Shown here piece by piece: positions 7,886 through 16,298 of a DNA stretch of 53,822 nucleotides (positions are counted from its first letter, which is position 1; every line of letters begins with the position of its first letter). A program made the translations under genes and the position numbers. The notes below the pieces were generated by a model. The model searched no databases, was not told where the DNA came from, and was given only the letters and a program-made list of their open reading frames with translations. Source of the DNA: Patescibacteria group bacterium (GTDB lineage Bacteria; Patescibacteriota; Microgenomatia; UBA1400; MFAQ01); the NCBI GenBank assembly GCA_943355005.1, contig CALRDV010000008.1:1-53822 (forward strand). Direction: 5' to 3'.

Positions 7886-9829
7886 GTGGAAGATAATTTG
7901 TTAAACGAAGAACAGCTGATAGCCGTCACTCACAAGGAGGGGCCGCTTTTGGTACTGGCAGGAGCCGGCTCAGGAAAAACAAGAGTGCTGACTTACAGAA
8001 CCAGTTGGCTGATAAAAGAAAAAAACGTAGATCCCGGGAAAATTGTATTACTGACATTTACAAATAAAGCGGCGGGTGAGATGAAAGAGAGAATTAGGAA
8101 AATGGGTGACCGGAAAATTGAAATTGGCTTCTCGGGAACCTTCCATACTTTTTGCGCCAAACTACTTAGAGCTTACGGTATGAATGTAGGAGTGAATCCA
8201 GGCTTTGTAATTTTTGATAGTGATGATTCCGAATCGGTTATGAAACAGGTGCTCAAAGATATGGAGATAGACACCAAACAGAGTAAACCGGGGATGTTTC
8301 TAGCGCTCATAAGCAAAATGAAGAATGATTTAGTTTCTGTCAAAACAGCTGAAGAAACTGCCAAGGATTTCTTTTACCGCCAGCTGGCTAAGGTTTGGAA
8401 AGCGTATCAAGAAAGATTAACAAAAAATAATTCAGTGGACTTTGATGATTTATTAGTGAAAGCCGTAGATTTACTGAGAATAGATAGGATTAGAAAAGAA
8501 ATAAACGAAAAGTTCGAGTGGATACTAGTAGACGAGTATCAAGATACCAACAAAGCACAGTTTGAACTGACTAAACTGATGGCGGGTGAAAATGGCAATA
8601 TTACGGCAGTGGGTGATGCAGCTCAAGCTATTTATTCTTTCCGAGGAGCGGACTATAGAAATTTAAAACTACTCGAGGACACCTATCCAAACCTAACTAC
8701 TGTCGGTTTACCCAAAAATTATCGAAGCACTCAATCAATCTTGGACGCGGCTTACAGTGTGGTGAGTAACAACACAAATCACCCAACGATAAAACTTTCG
8801 GCTACGAGAGAAATTGGTGGTAAGGTGGGCTTGTTCGAGGCTGTTGATGAAAGAGATGAAGCTAAATATGTAGTAGATTGTGCAAAGAAAATTATTGACC
8901 GAGACGAAGAGCTTGCTATTCTTTACCGGACAAACGCACAGTCCCGATCTTTGGAAGACGAACTACTCAAGAGAGATATTCCGTATAAATTGATTGGGGG
9001 TCTACGATTTTATAATCGGGCAGAGGTAAAAGATCTTATTGCTTACTTGCGTTTGCTTTACAATCCGGAAGAGGAAATTAGTCGAATCCGAATAGAAAAA
9101 ATTGGCAAAAGAAAAGCTACTGCTTTTGATGAATGGTTATTTAAATTGCCGGTAGAAGAAAGAGAAGAGGAACAGCCCGGTAAATTGCTGGAACAGATAA
9201 TAAATGTCACAAATTATTTGGATAAATTTGACGAGAGAGATGAAGATGACCTGGCACGAATTGAAAATATAAATGAACTTTTGGCTGTGGCGGGAGAATA
9301 TACGAACGTATCATTATTTTTGGAAAGCGCGGCTTTGTCCGAAGCAGATATCAAGCAACACAGATCAAACGCAAAAATCACTTTGATGACAGTGCACGCT
9401 GCCAAAGGACTCGAGTTTGAAAATGTTTTTGTAGTAGGGCTGGAAGAAGGCCTGTTCCCCCACTCCAGATCGATGTTTGAAGGGGGAAAAGAAGAGATTG
9501 AAGAAGAAAGACGACTAATGTATGTCGCCATGACAAGAGCTAAGGAAAACCTAACATTATCTTTTGCCAGGAGTCGTCTGACCTATGGAGGTAGACACAC
9601 CTCGATTCCTTCCAGATTCTTGGCTGAGATACCGGAAGAGTATTTACAAAAAATACAAATCAGGGGATGGATTCCGGGTCAAGCCCGGAATGACGACTCA
9701 GGTAGATTGCCACGCTCCTCTCGCAATGACGAGAGGGATGAGTTTGGTGACAAAAAGCGAATTATTGTTCAAGATTGGGAGGTGGCAGAAGAGACAAAAG
9801 ATGATTTTAGTGATATCGATAATTGGTAA
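7886..9829 (+). CDS. UvrD/PcrA-family ATP-dependent DNA helicase
   Basis: A superfamily 1A helicase that unwinds DNA 3' to 5' in repair and replication restart. Walker A is LAGAGSGKT near residues 24-32, Walker B is DEYQDTN near 214, and AIYSFRGADYRN, NYRSTQSIL, TVHAAKGLEFENVFVVG and RRLMYVAMTRAKENL give the other motifs. Length 647 is slightly short for UvrD. The start is GTG with a TAGAAT box 6 nt upstream and no SD. Near residue 594 two palindromic repeats (9670-9694 and 9705-9730) are inserted in frame and add GWIPGQARNDD and RLPRSSRNDE just after the helicase core, in the normally variable tail. Confidence 0.93.
   Translation: MEDNLLNEEQLIAVTHKEGPLLVLAGAGSGKTRVLTYRTSWLIKEKNVDPGKIVLLTFTNKAAGEMKERIRKMGDRKIEIGFSGTFHTFCAKLLRAYGMNVGVNPGFVIFDSDDSESVMKQVLKDMEIDTKQSKPGMFLALISKMKNDLVSVKTAEETAKDFFYRQLAKVWKAYQERLTKNNSVDFDDLLVKAVDLLRIDRIRKEINEKFEWILVDEYQDTNKAQFELTKLMAGENGNITAVGDAAQAIYSFRGADYRNLKLLEDTYPNLTTVGLPKNYRSTQSILDAAYSVVSNNTNHPTIKLSATREIGGKVGLFEAVDERDEAKYVVDCAKKIIDRDEELAILYRTNAQSRSLEDELLKRDIPYKLIGGLRFYNRAEVKDLIAYLRLLYNPEEEISRIRIEKIGKRKATAFDEWLFKLPVEEREEEQPGKLLEQIINVTNYLDKFDERDEDDLARIENINELLAVAGEYTNVSLFLESAALSEADIKQHRSNAKITLMTVHAAKGLEFENVFVVGLEEGLFPHSRSMFEGGKEEIEEERRLMYVAMTRAKENLTLSFARSRLTYGGRHTSIPSRFLAEIPEEYLQKIQIRGWIPGQARNDDSGRLPRSSRNDERDEFGDKKRIIVQDWEVAEETKDDFSDIDNW
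9670..9730 (+). repeat. two palindromic repeats inside uvrD (type A then type C)
   Basis: The type A copy (9670-9694) is read in the same frame as the copy in the FAD gene. The type C copy (9705-9730) has GATTGCC and GCAATGAC ends. The reading frame stays open through both. Confidence 0.9.
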
Positions 9830-9832
9830 AGG

Positions 9833-9838
9833 TACAAT
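9833..9838 (+). promoter_or_regulatory. -10 box for the leaderless start at 9845
   Basis: TACAAT lies 6 nt before the GTG start of the first FemAB-like gene, with no SD between. Confidence 0.55.
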
Positions 9839-9844
9839 ATAACT

Positions 9845-10849
9845 GTGATAAGAGAAGCGACGGAAAAAGATAAACAAATATTTGATAAGGTAGCCAGACA
9901 CCCTTTGCAGTCATGGCAGTGGGGTGAGTTCCGAAAAAAAACCGGAGTAGAGGTTCTGCGGCTTATCGAGGCAAGGAATGTTTTTCAAATTACCTGGCAT
10001 AGAATTCCGAAAACGAGACTATTTATTGGCTATTGCCCAAAGTCTGTGATTCCTGATAGTGAGGCGATGAAGGGAATTGAGAAGGTAGCCATAGAAAGAG
10101 GAGCCATCACGGTAAAGTTTGAGCCAAACGAAAAGAATACCAAAGAAAATATAGAAAAAATCGGAAAACTTAAGAAAATATTTGAGCTGACACCAGGAAA
10201 GCCACTGTTCACCAAGTACACTTTCCAGCTGGATATTTCCAAGTCCGAGGAAGAGATTTTAAAAAACATGCATCAGAAGACCAGATATAATCTGCGACTG
10301 GCTGAGAAAAAGGGAGTAAAAATCGTAGAAGATAATTCTGAGTCGGCATTTGAAGAATACTGGAAACTGACAGAAGAAACGACAAAGAGGCAGAAATTTT
10401 TTGCCCACTCCAAAAGCTATCACAAGAAGATGTGGCAAACTATGATTGTGGATGGTGGAGGACATTTATTAAAAGCAGTTTATGAAGGAAAGACATTAAC
10501 CGCCTGGGTGCTTTTTGAATTGAATAGTGTACTTTATTATCCATATGGTGCATCCAGCAATGAAAATCGGGAGGTGATGGCAAACAACTTGATGATGTGG
10601 GAGGCTATCAAGCTTGGCAAGAAACACGGATGCAAAATGTTTGACATGTGGGGAAGTATGGGGCCGGAGCCGGACATGACTGACCCTTGGTTCGGCTTCC
10701 ACAAATTTAAACAGGGATATGGTGGAGAACTAACGGAGTTTGTCGGTACCTATGATTTGGTGGTGAACAAAACATATTACGACATATATACAGTGGTGGA
10801 GAAACTCAGATGGTCTTTCTTGAAGTTAGTGGCTAAGATCAGAAAATAA
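9845..10849 (+). CDS. FemAB/FemX-like peptidoglycan cross-bridge aminoacyltransferase
   Basis: Fem proteins add amino acids from aminoacyl-tRNA to lipid II, using a double GNAT fold. This 334-residue protein shows the family pattern: an N-terminal LQSWQWGEFRKKTG segment, HQKTRYNLRLAEKKGV near residue 140-155, a central AVYEGKTLTAWVLFE strand, YPYGASS, and the C-terminal GFHKFKQGYGGEL motif. The start is GTG. Its stop overlaps the next gene's ATG by one base (TAATG), so the two Fem-like proteins are coupled. The amino acid added cannot be told from sequence. Confidence 0.85.
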   Translation: MIREATEKDKQIFDKVARHPLQSWQWGEFRKKTGVEVLRLIEARNVFQITWHRIPKTRLFIGYCPKSVIPDSEAMKGIEKVAIERGAITVKFEPNEKNTKENIEKIGKLKKIFELTPGKPLFTKYTFQLDISKSEEEILKNMHQKTRYNLRLAEKKGVKIVEDNSESAFEEYWKLTEETTKRQKFFAHSKSYHKKMWQTMIVDGGGHLLKAVYEGKTLTAWVLFELNSVLYYPYGASSNENREVMANNLMMWEAIKLGKKHGCKMFDMWGSMGPEPDMTDPWFGFHKFKQGYGGELTEFVGTYDLVVNKTYYDIYTVVEKLRWSFLKLVAKIRK

Positions 10850-11670
10850 TGGAAGACATCAGGCAGACAGAAGGATGGGCAGGATACTTGGTCGACAAAG
10901 GTTGGATAGTGGAGCCACTAATCTCAGAGGATAAAAAACACACTATGAATACCTTTATTATTCCGCTAGGAATGTTCGGAATGAAAATGATGAAGGTACA
11001 GAGATCTCTCTATGATCCGAATTGGAAGGAGCTTACCAGACTTAAGAAAAAATTTAAAGTGGTTTCTTCTGTGATTGAACCTCAGAGGGTGCAGGATTAC
11101 TTAGGTTACAAAATGGCGGGGTATAAATTGAGCAAGTTCCCCTACCTGGCAACAAAAACTTTTATTGTTGATTTGACAAAAACCAAGGAGGAATTGTGGA
11201 AAGGATTATCGGAAAATGCCAGAAGACAGATACAAAAAAATAAGACTGTAACAGTTGAAGAATGTTCGCCAAAAAAGTTTTTTGAATTATGGAAAATTAA
11301 TAGTAAGGTGTGGACGATGAAGGAGAAAGAGTTAGCCAGTCTACTGAAAAGATTTAAGGGGAGGGCAAAATTGATTGTAAGTAGGTCGGGTACGGTTTAT
11401 CACTCAGGGCTTTTGATTATATACAGCGCCGACTGTGCCAATTATTATCAGACTTGGACGAGTGAGCAAGGGAGATTGTCGGGGGCTCATTACAAGCTGG
11501 TTTGGGAAGAGATGCTGCGAGCCAAAGAAAATGGTCTAAAGTTTTTTGATTTGGAAGGAATCTACGATGAACGCACACCACAAAAAAGATGGTTGGGTTT
11601 TACCGAATTCAAAAGAAGGTTTGGAGGAAATGTAACTAGTTTTCCAGGAAGTTTTTTTCGCTGGCTTTAG
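10849..11670 (+). CDS. second FemAB-like aminoacyltransferase
   Basis: A 273-residue relative of the preceding protein, with LSENARRQIQKNKTVTV matching the conserved RYNLR-like helix, a central strand and loop, and GFTEFKRRFGGNV matching the C-terminal Fem motif. It is shorter than the first and seems to lack part of the N-terminal subdomain. Paired Fem genes in other bacteria add successive residues of an interpeptide bridge; whether this pair does so is an inference. It overlaps the convergent gene at 11667 by 4 nt, with no visible terminator between. Confidence 0.8.
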   Translation: MEDIRQTEGWAGYLVDKGWIVEPLISEDKKHTMNTFIIPLGMFGMKMMKVQRSLYDPNWKELTRLKKKFKVVSSVIEPQRVQDYLGYKMAGYKLSKFPYLATKTFIVDLTKTKEELWKGLSENARRQIQKNKTVTVEECSPKKFFELWKINSKVWTMKEKELASLLKRFKGRAKLIVSRSGTVYHSGLLIIYSADCANYYQTWTSEQGRLSGAHYKLVWEEMLRAKENGLKFFDLEGIYDERTPQKRWLGFTEFKRRFGGNVTSFPGSFFRWL

Positions 11671-11918
11671 GACTTTATTTTGCACCAGGCAGGAGCATTC
11701 ACCGGATAACTTTCACAAGCACCATCCGCCATCATTTTGTCGCATTTGACGATGTGATATGACCGTTTGACACTTCCCACGATTTTGATGCCGGAGCCAA
11801 TAACTTTTAGAAAGGAAAATTTTTCAGTGATTTTCTTGGGTTCGTCCTTGGAAAATATAGTGAAGCCATCTATGCAATTATTACCACACTTACCACACAG
11901 ACTTTTGATTTTGGCCAT
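11667..11918 (-). CDS. small cysteine-containing protein of unknown function
   Basis: Eighty-three residues with an N-terminal C-x2-C-x3-C group (CGKCGNNC) and further cysteines in the C-terminal half (KCDK, ACES, WCK). A small metal-binding protein is possible, but no known family was recognised. A TAACAT box on the minus strand (11925-11930) is 6 nt before the ATG, fitting the leaderless pattern seen elsewhere. It lies 9 nt after the OB-fold gene and may be cotranscribed with it. Confidence 0.6.
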   Translation of the reverse strand: MAKIKSLCGKCGNNCIDGFTIFSKDEPKKITEKFSFLKVIGSGIKIVGSVKRSYHIVKCDKMMADGACESYPVNAPAWCKIKS

Positions 11919-11927
11919 GAGTAGATG

Positions 11928-12221
11928 TTAGCACACAGGTGGTCGGAACTTGTATCCATAAGAAATCAGACCTCTATCTCCATCCTCAGAAAGTTTGCGG
12001 GTAACCATTTCTACCGGCATACCGATATATACAGCTTTGGGATCTATGTCTGTGAGCATAGCCGTAACTTTTGGACCTTCTTCCAGTGATATTAAGGCAA
12101 CGATGTAGGGAACTTGAAACTGAAATTTAGTAGGAGCTTCGTATACTACAGTAAAAGAATAAACTTCTCCCCGACCGGAGAACTGAAATGACTCGTTTGC
12201 TGTCCTTCTGATAGTTTCCAT
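11928..12221 (-). CDS. DUF35-like OB-fold protein without the zinc ribbon
   Basis: The 97 residues match the C-terminal OB-fold of DUF35 proteins: GRGEVYSFTVVYEAP, a hydrophobic strand PYIVALISLEEG, then DIDPKAVYIGMPVEMV and the closing YGYKFRPP. In archaea, DUF35 proteins join thiolase to HMG-CoA synthase in the mevalonate pathway, and normally have an N-terminal rubredoxin-like zinc ribbon. That ribbon is absent here. No thiolase or HMG-CoA synthase gene lies in the window, so the partner is unknown. The next gene downstream is cysteine-rich, but it is not a clear replacement for the ribbon. Confidence 0.75.
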   Translation of the reverse strand: METIRRTANESFQFSGRGEVYSFTVVYEAPTKFQFQVPYIVALISLEEGPKVTAMLTDIDPKAVYIGMPVEMVTRKLSEDGDRGLISYGYKFRPPVC

Positions 12222-12322
12222 GGATTTTATAATGACAGTTAAAGCCTTCCAGATACTCTCAAGAAAGTACTTACTTGTATGAAAACTGTTAGAATTATTA
12301 GTATTACCAATTAATAAAGAAC

Positions 12323-12757
12323 ATGGATAGCTTGATCAAAACTTTGGATTTGTACTTGGTGAAGAAGGCTCCGGTATTACCCAAAAACATTAAAGAAGTG
12401 ATTGTGAACCTGGCTCCTTGGCTAGAGATTGTGGGATTAGTACTGATGGTTCCGGGAATGTTTGCCATGTTTGGAATTAATGCCATGATGTACGGCACAC
12501 CATACGGTGGCTATATGATGGCCAGAAGTGGATTCAACTATTCCTTGCCGGCTATTTTTCTGATAGCGAGTTTTGTTTTAACTTTACTGGCTATCCCAGG
12601 ACTATTTAACAAAACCAAGATGGGCTGGAACTACGTATTTTATTCTATGCTGGCGACCGCTTTATATTCCTTTTTGTCAGGGCAGTTATTTGGCTTCGTA
12701 GTAGGGACAATCATCTCGCTTTACTTACTTTTCCAAGTAAAAAGCTACTATAAATAG
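12323..12757 (+). CDS. four-helix membrane protein of unknown function
   Basis: The 144-residue protein has a short basic N-terminal cytoplasmic part and about four hydrophobic segments (roughly residues 30-55, 70-90, 100-118 and 121-139). It matches a common CPR pattern of small chromate-transporter-sized membrane proteins but no named family was recognised. No SD precedes the ATG. The promoter of the radical SAM gene begins 20 nt after its stop. Confidence 0.65.
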   Translation: MDSLIKTLDLYLVKKAPVLPKNIKEVIVNLAPWLEIVGLVLMVPGMFAMFGINAMMYGTPYGGYMMARSGFNYSLPAIFLIASFVLTLLAIPGLFNKTKMGWNYVFYSMLATALYSFLSGQLFGFVVGTIISLYLLFQVKSYYK

Positions 12758-12777
12758 GGTAGATTGGGCATAGCCGT

Positions 12778-12806
12778 TTGACTTTTTGAAAACTATGGGG
12801 TAAAGT
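12778..12806 (+). promoter_or_regulatory. sigma70-type promoter of the radical SAM gene
   Basis: TTGACT (12778-12783) and TAAAGT (12801-12806) are separated by 17 bp. An AAAGGAGG SD lies just before the ATG at 12845. Confidence 0.7.
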
Positions 12807-12844
12807 ACAGGGTAAGAAAATCGAACCCTAAAAAAGGAGGCAAA

Positions 12845-13960
12845 ATGAGCGCCTTGTCTTGTAGTCATAGTGCGTATGTTGAGATTACGGATCAGTGTTA
12901 TGGATCCTGCTTGTGGTGTTACAAAAAGGGAATTGTGAGCCCAAAAGGCAAACATGTGCCTCTAGAACGTTTAATAGCCAGGATTAATTGGATTATCAAG
13001 AACGTTGAATGTGAAGAGATTGTACCAATCGGAGGGGAACCTCTACTTCACCCAAACTTTATAGAGATTTGTGATCATATTATCAGCACCGGTAAAAGAC
13101 TATCTATTGTCACAGCTGGGATGCTGTCTAGGCGGACGTATGAAAAAAAGAACCTGGAATATGCTCTGGAGCTTTACAAGAAAGGAAAGCTTGTGGACAT
13201 CAATCTTTCTCTCCAGCCGGGGAGAAATGAAAAACAGTACCTAAAAATCTTAGTAGAGATTAAAAAAATCTATCACCAAAGCCGAGAAGCCCGTGAAGAT
13301 CTAGGTATCTATCACACAAAAGATCAAGATTTATACACGACAGTTGTCGTAGACAAAACATATCTGAAAGATAAACAGAAATTTCTTGATCTTATAAACT
13401 TCCTAAGAACAAACAGCGGTTTCACTGCATATGATAGTAATAACAAAACATTTCTGGAGATGTGCGGACATCTGGAAGCGCATTTTTCAGAGTTTGAAAT
13501 TTCCCACGACTTGAACTATTCGATGTGGCAACTTGATGAATTTGCAGGATTCAGACACAAACTAAACTTTAGAGGTGAAGTCGAAACAACCAGAATTGAT
13601 GGGATAAGTAAAGTTCGAGTCCCACAAGGTGGTATGTGCGAAGCACAAAAAATTAAAGTAGAAAATGATGTAATAAAATGCGAAGGATTGATGGTGAGAT
13701 CCGACGGAGAAGTCTGTATTCCTACCCCACAATGCATTCCTGTGGCTAGTGGATTATGCAGTGCCGATATTCATGATGGGAATAGTGTTTACCAAACAGT
13801 GAAAAACTCACTGAGTGAGATTCACAAATTGGTTTACCTGGCAAATAGGAGGAAGGCCCTTGCAAAATGCAAACCTGATATGCAGGAGGAAGACTGCACT
13901 GCTTGCCCGTTTGATGACATGTGCAATGCCTGCCACGCAATCGTTAGGAAATGGAATTAG
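12845..13960 (+). CDS. radical SAM protein with SPASM-like C-terminus
   Basis: The N-terminus holds the radical SAM cluster motif C-x3-C-x2-C at Cys18, Cys22 and Cys25 (CYGSCLWC), followed by the GGEP motif (IGGEPLLHP) that binds SAM. The C-terminal third has many cysteines, including CTACPFDDMCNACH, which would hold one or two auxiliary Fe-S clusters as in SPASM proteins. Such enzymes modify peptides or proteins or act as activases; no precursor peptide was found next to it. It has its own -35/-10 promoter, a strong SD and a terminator, so it is monocistronic. Length 371 is typical. Confidence 0.88.
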   Translation: MSALSCSHSAYVEITDQCYGSCLWCYKKGIVSPKGKHVPLERLIARINWIIKNVECEEIVPIGGEPLLHPNFIEICDHIISTGKRLSIVTAGMLSRRTYEKKNLEYALELYKKGKLVDINLSLQPGRNEKQYLKILVEIKKIYHQSREAREDLGIYHTKDQDLYTTVVVDKTYLKDKQKFLDLINFLRTNSGFTAYDSNNKTFLEMCGHLEAHFSEFEISHDLNYSMWQLDEFAGFRHKLNFRGEVETTRIDGISKVRVPQGGMCEAQKIKVENDVIKCEGLMVRSDGEVCIPTPQCIPVASGLCSADIHDGNSVYQTVKNSLSEIHKLVYLANRRKALAKCKPDMQEEDCTACPFDDMCNACHAIVRKWN

Positions 13961-13965
13961 GTTTC

Positions 13966-13993
13966 AGAGCTCCTGTTCAAGGAGCTCTTTTTT
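13966..13993 (+). terminator. intrinsic terminator after the radical SAM gene
   Basis: AGAGCTCC pairs with GGAGCTCT over a 7-nt loop and a run of six T follows. Confidence 0.9.
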
Positions 13994-14051
13994 ATTGATT
14001 AATTTCATAATATGTTTACAATGGATTATTGGTTAATATTTACAACCTGAG

Positions 14052-14611
14052 ATGAATAAAAAAATAATTGGAGGAGGAGTCGTAATGGGACTGTTATCAC
14101 TAGCTTTGGTTTTTCCAAAAACGAGCCAAGCCTTTTGGCCGTTTGATTTCTTGTTTGGACGAGGTGAAGTAAAAGGAGAACAGACAGAAATAAGGAGATC
14201 TACCGGCAGACCGACAGAGTCCTTCGGTGGCGGTTCTTCTGCTACTAATACAACAAGTTTGACGACGACAATTAGTCCGACTCCAACTCCGACAGAGGAT
14301 GAAGTTCTAGCTCAAATGGAAAAAAGACTCGAAAATGCTTGGAAAAAAAGTTAATCACTGATGCCCAAAGATTAGAATTAAAAACGAGAATTAACAATAT
14401 AAAAGCCAAACGCGAAGAGCTTAGAAAAATGCAAGAATCTTTGATTGCCTGGCTTAAGTCCCAAAAAATTGATCCTAAAAAATGGGGTGAACCAAAGCCG
14501 AGTATTTCGATCAAGCCCAGTGTTTCTCCTTCGGTGACCAGAACAGATGACCACAACCCCAACTTAAGAGGGAAGCCATCTCTGACACCAAAAGCAACTG
14601 AGAATAATTAA
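14052..14611 (+). CDS. secreted Pro/Thr-rich plus helical protein, interrupted by a -1 frameshift at an A7 run
   Basis: Two overlapping frames (14052-14354 and about 14339-14611) appear to be one gene. The first starts with a clear signal peptide (basic start, hydrophobic core, cleavage near SQA-F at residue 27) and runs through a Ser/Thr/Pro linker into a helix QMEKRLENAWKK. The second continues the same charged helix (LITDAQRLELKTRINN) and ends in a Ser/Pro-rich tail. The switch lies at AAAAAAAG (14343-14350), a slippery run. One extra A would give one 186-residue product. Programmed frameshifting, phase variation or a sequencing error would all fit. Function is unknown; it is likely extracytoplasmic. 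Confidence 0.7.
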
Positions 14612-14634
14612 GTAAAAGTCTTAGTGAAAAGAAG

Positions 14635-14656
14635 CTCCCCGCAAGGGGAGTTTTTT
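14635..14656 (+). terminator. intrinsic terminator after the frameshifted gene
   Basis: CTCCCC-GCAA-GGGGAG followed by six T. It lies against the 3' end of the convergent ung gene. Confidence 0.9.
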
Positions 14657-14657
14657 G

Positions 14658-15320
14658 TTACCAATCGACAGGAGTTTCGCCGTGTTCCACCAGATATTTA
14701 TTGGTTTTGGAAAATGGGCGGCTGCCAAAGAAACCAGAATATGCAGAGAAAGGAGAAGGGTGAGGTGCTGTCAAGACTAAATGTTTTTTTGTGTCTACTA
14801 TCGAGCCTTTCTGTTTAGCATAATTCCCCCAAAGAATAAAAACGAGGAAATTCTTTTTTTCGACTAACCGTCGGATGATGGCGTCGGTAAAGGTTTCCCA
14901 ACCTTTATTTTGATGAGAGCCGGCTTGTCCACCGCGTACTGTGAGTGTGGCATTTAAAAGAAGCACTCCTTGACTCGCCCACCTTCCTAAATTGCCGGAA
15001 GGATGCTTGGAATGACCAAGATCTGATTCGATTTCTTTATAAATGTTTTGAAGTGATGGAGGTAGATTTACCCCATCCGGGACTGAAAATGAAAGGCCAT
15101 GGGCCTGACCGAGCCCGTGATACGGATCTTGACCAAGTATCACTACTTTGACTTGGTCGACCGGAAGACTGTCGAGAGCATTAAAAATTAATTTCGCAGG
15201 GGGATAAACTGTCGCAGATTTGTATTCCTTTTTGACAAATTCCGTTAGCTCCTTAAAATAAGGTTTTTCAAATTCGTCTTTGAGAAGATCTTTCCATGAT
15301 TGTTCCAGCTTAACTTCCAT
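14658..15320 (-). CDS. ung: uracil-DNA glycosylase, family 1
   Basis: Removes uracil from DNA as the first step of base excision repair. Hallmarks are present: GQDPYHG with the catalytic aspartate at residues 63-69, LLLNATLTVRGGQAGSHQNKGWE, ILWGNYAKQKG and the DNA-intercalating HPSPFSAYSGFFGSRPF motif. Length 220 is normal. A TAAAAT box (15327-15332, minus) lies 6 nt before the ATG without an SD. The thyX gene lies directly upstream on the same strand; both enzymes keep uracil out of DNA. Confidence 0.96.
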   Translation of the reverse strand: MEVKLEQSWKDLLKDEFEKPYFKELTEFVKKEYKSATVYPPAKLIFNALDSLPVDQVKVVILGQDPYHGLGQAHGLSFSVPDGVNLPPSLQNIYKEIESDLGHSKHPSGNLGRWASQGVLLLNATLTVRGGQAGSHQNKGWETFTDAIIRRLVEKKNFLVFILWGNYAKQKGSIVDTKKHLVLTAPHPSPFSAYSGFFGSRPFSKTNKYLVEHGETPVDW

Positions 15321-15329
15321 GAGAGCATT

Positions 15330-16247
15330 TTAAACCTTTGGATATGGCGTGGATAAACCGTTTGTACTATCGGAAAGTTGTTTGACTTCAAAATCTTCGA
15401 ATAACATGGGGGCAACTAAGTTTAGGCAACGATAAGTTTCAAAAGCAGCTTTTCTGATTTCGACTTCAGCGTGCTCACCACCCCTTACGTTCAAGAAATG
15501 TCTCCAAGCTCTGACATTCCCCGTTACGACTACAGGAGCTTCGGTTTCATTTGGGAGAAGAGAACGGGCAGCTTGGCGGACTTTTTTACGCAAGTCGGTT
15601 TTGTGTTCGGCACTAAGTATTCCTCCTAAACTTTGTTTTTGTTTTTCGAGAAGATAGTCCGTAATATATTCGTATTCACGCTGGGTACTTTCAATACGAT
15701 CTTCAAATAATCCATGGAGAAATTCATCCCCCGCGTATTCAGGACGCTCGACAAAACGAAGTGTTCGACCACCTACATAACGTTGAGAAACTTGAGAAAA
15801 ACCAAAACCGGCACGATGACGGACCAACTCATGAGTAAGACTGCGGGAAACACCCCAAAGAAGTATAGAAATATTACTGTGTTCCAATACCGAACCATGA
15901 CCGGATTCTTTGATATTTTTTAAATATGTCCTAGCATCCTTATTTAAAGTCCTGTTTGGTCCGTGACTAAGATAACAAAGCTGGCCTGCGAATTTACTTA
16001 GTGTTTCGGCAGGAGGTAGTGGAGTAGGATCATTCAAGTATTTATAAAACTCTAGCTCTCTAGGAAAACCATCAAGAAATCCTTGGGTGCCGCGTAGATC
16101 GACGTAGGGAATGGAAATGACGGCAATACCCGGAGACCTTAGATAGGTCAAGCCTGATTGGGTTTCGTAGACTTCAGGATTAATGAAGGGCAAGGGCTCT
16201 TTTGAGAGAATTTGTTCGATGGATTTTCTTTTATCAAATTCAGACAT
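15330..16247 (-). CDS. thyX: flavin-dependent thymidylate synthase
   Basis: Makes dTMP from dUMP using FAD, NADPH and methylenetetrahydrofolate. The ThyX motif is seen as RHRAGFGFSQVSQRYVGG (RHR at residues 143-145) with eight residues rather than seven between RHR and the serine. ESGHGSVLEHSNISI (the substrate and flavin histidine region) and the C-terminal NVRAWRHFLNVRGGEHAEVEIR segment also fit. At 305 residues it is longer than most ThyX (about 220-260) owing to an N-terminal extension. A TATAGT box (16254-16259, minus) lies 6 nt before the ATG. Confidence 0.95.
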   Translation of the reverse strand: MSEFDKRKSIEQILSKEPLPFINPEVYETQSGLTYLRSPGIAVISIPYVDLRGTQGFLDGFPRELEFYKYLNDPTPLPPAETLSKFAGQLCYLSHGPNRTLNKDARTYLKNIKESGHGSVLEHSNISILLWGVSRSLTHELVRHRAGFGFSQVSQRYVGGRTLRFVERPEYAGDEFLHGLFEDRIESTQREYEYITDYLLEKQKQSLGGILSAEHKTDLRKKVRQAARSLLPNETEAPVVVTGNVRAWRHFLNVRGGEHAEVEIRKAAFETYRCLNLVAPMLFEDFEVKQLSDSTNGLSTPYPKV

Positions 16248-16298
16248 TGATTAACTATATCAATATTTTTTATTGTTATGATTACTATACTAATTTAT

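Noticed and set aside
13961-14060. RiPP precursor peptide for the radical SAM enzyme
   Set aside because: The flanks contain a terminator and no short frame with a leader-core layout; the next gene has a signal peptide and a separate transcript.
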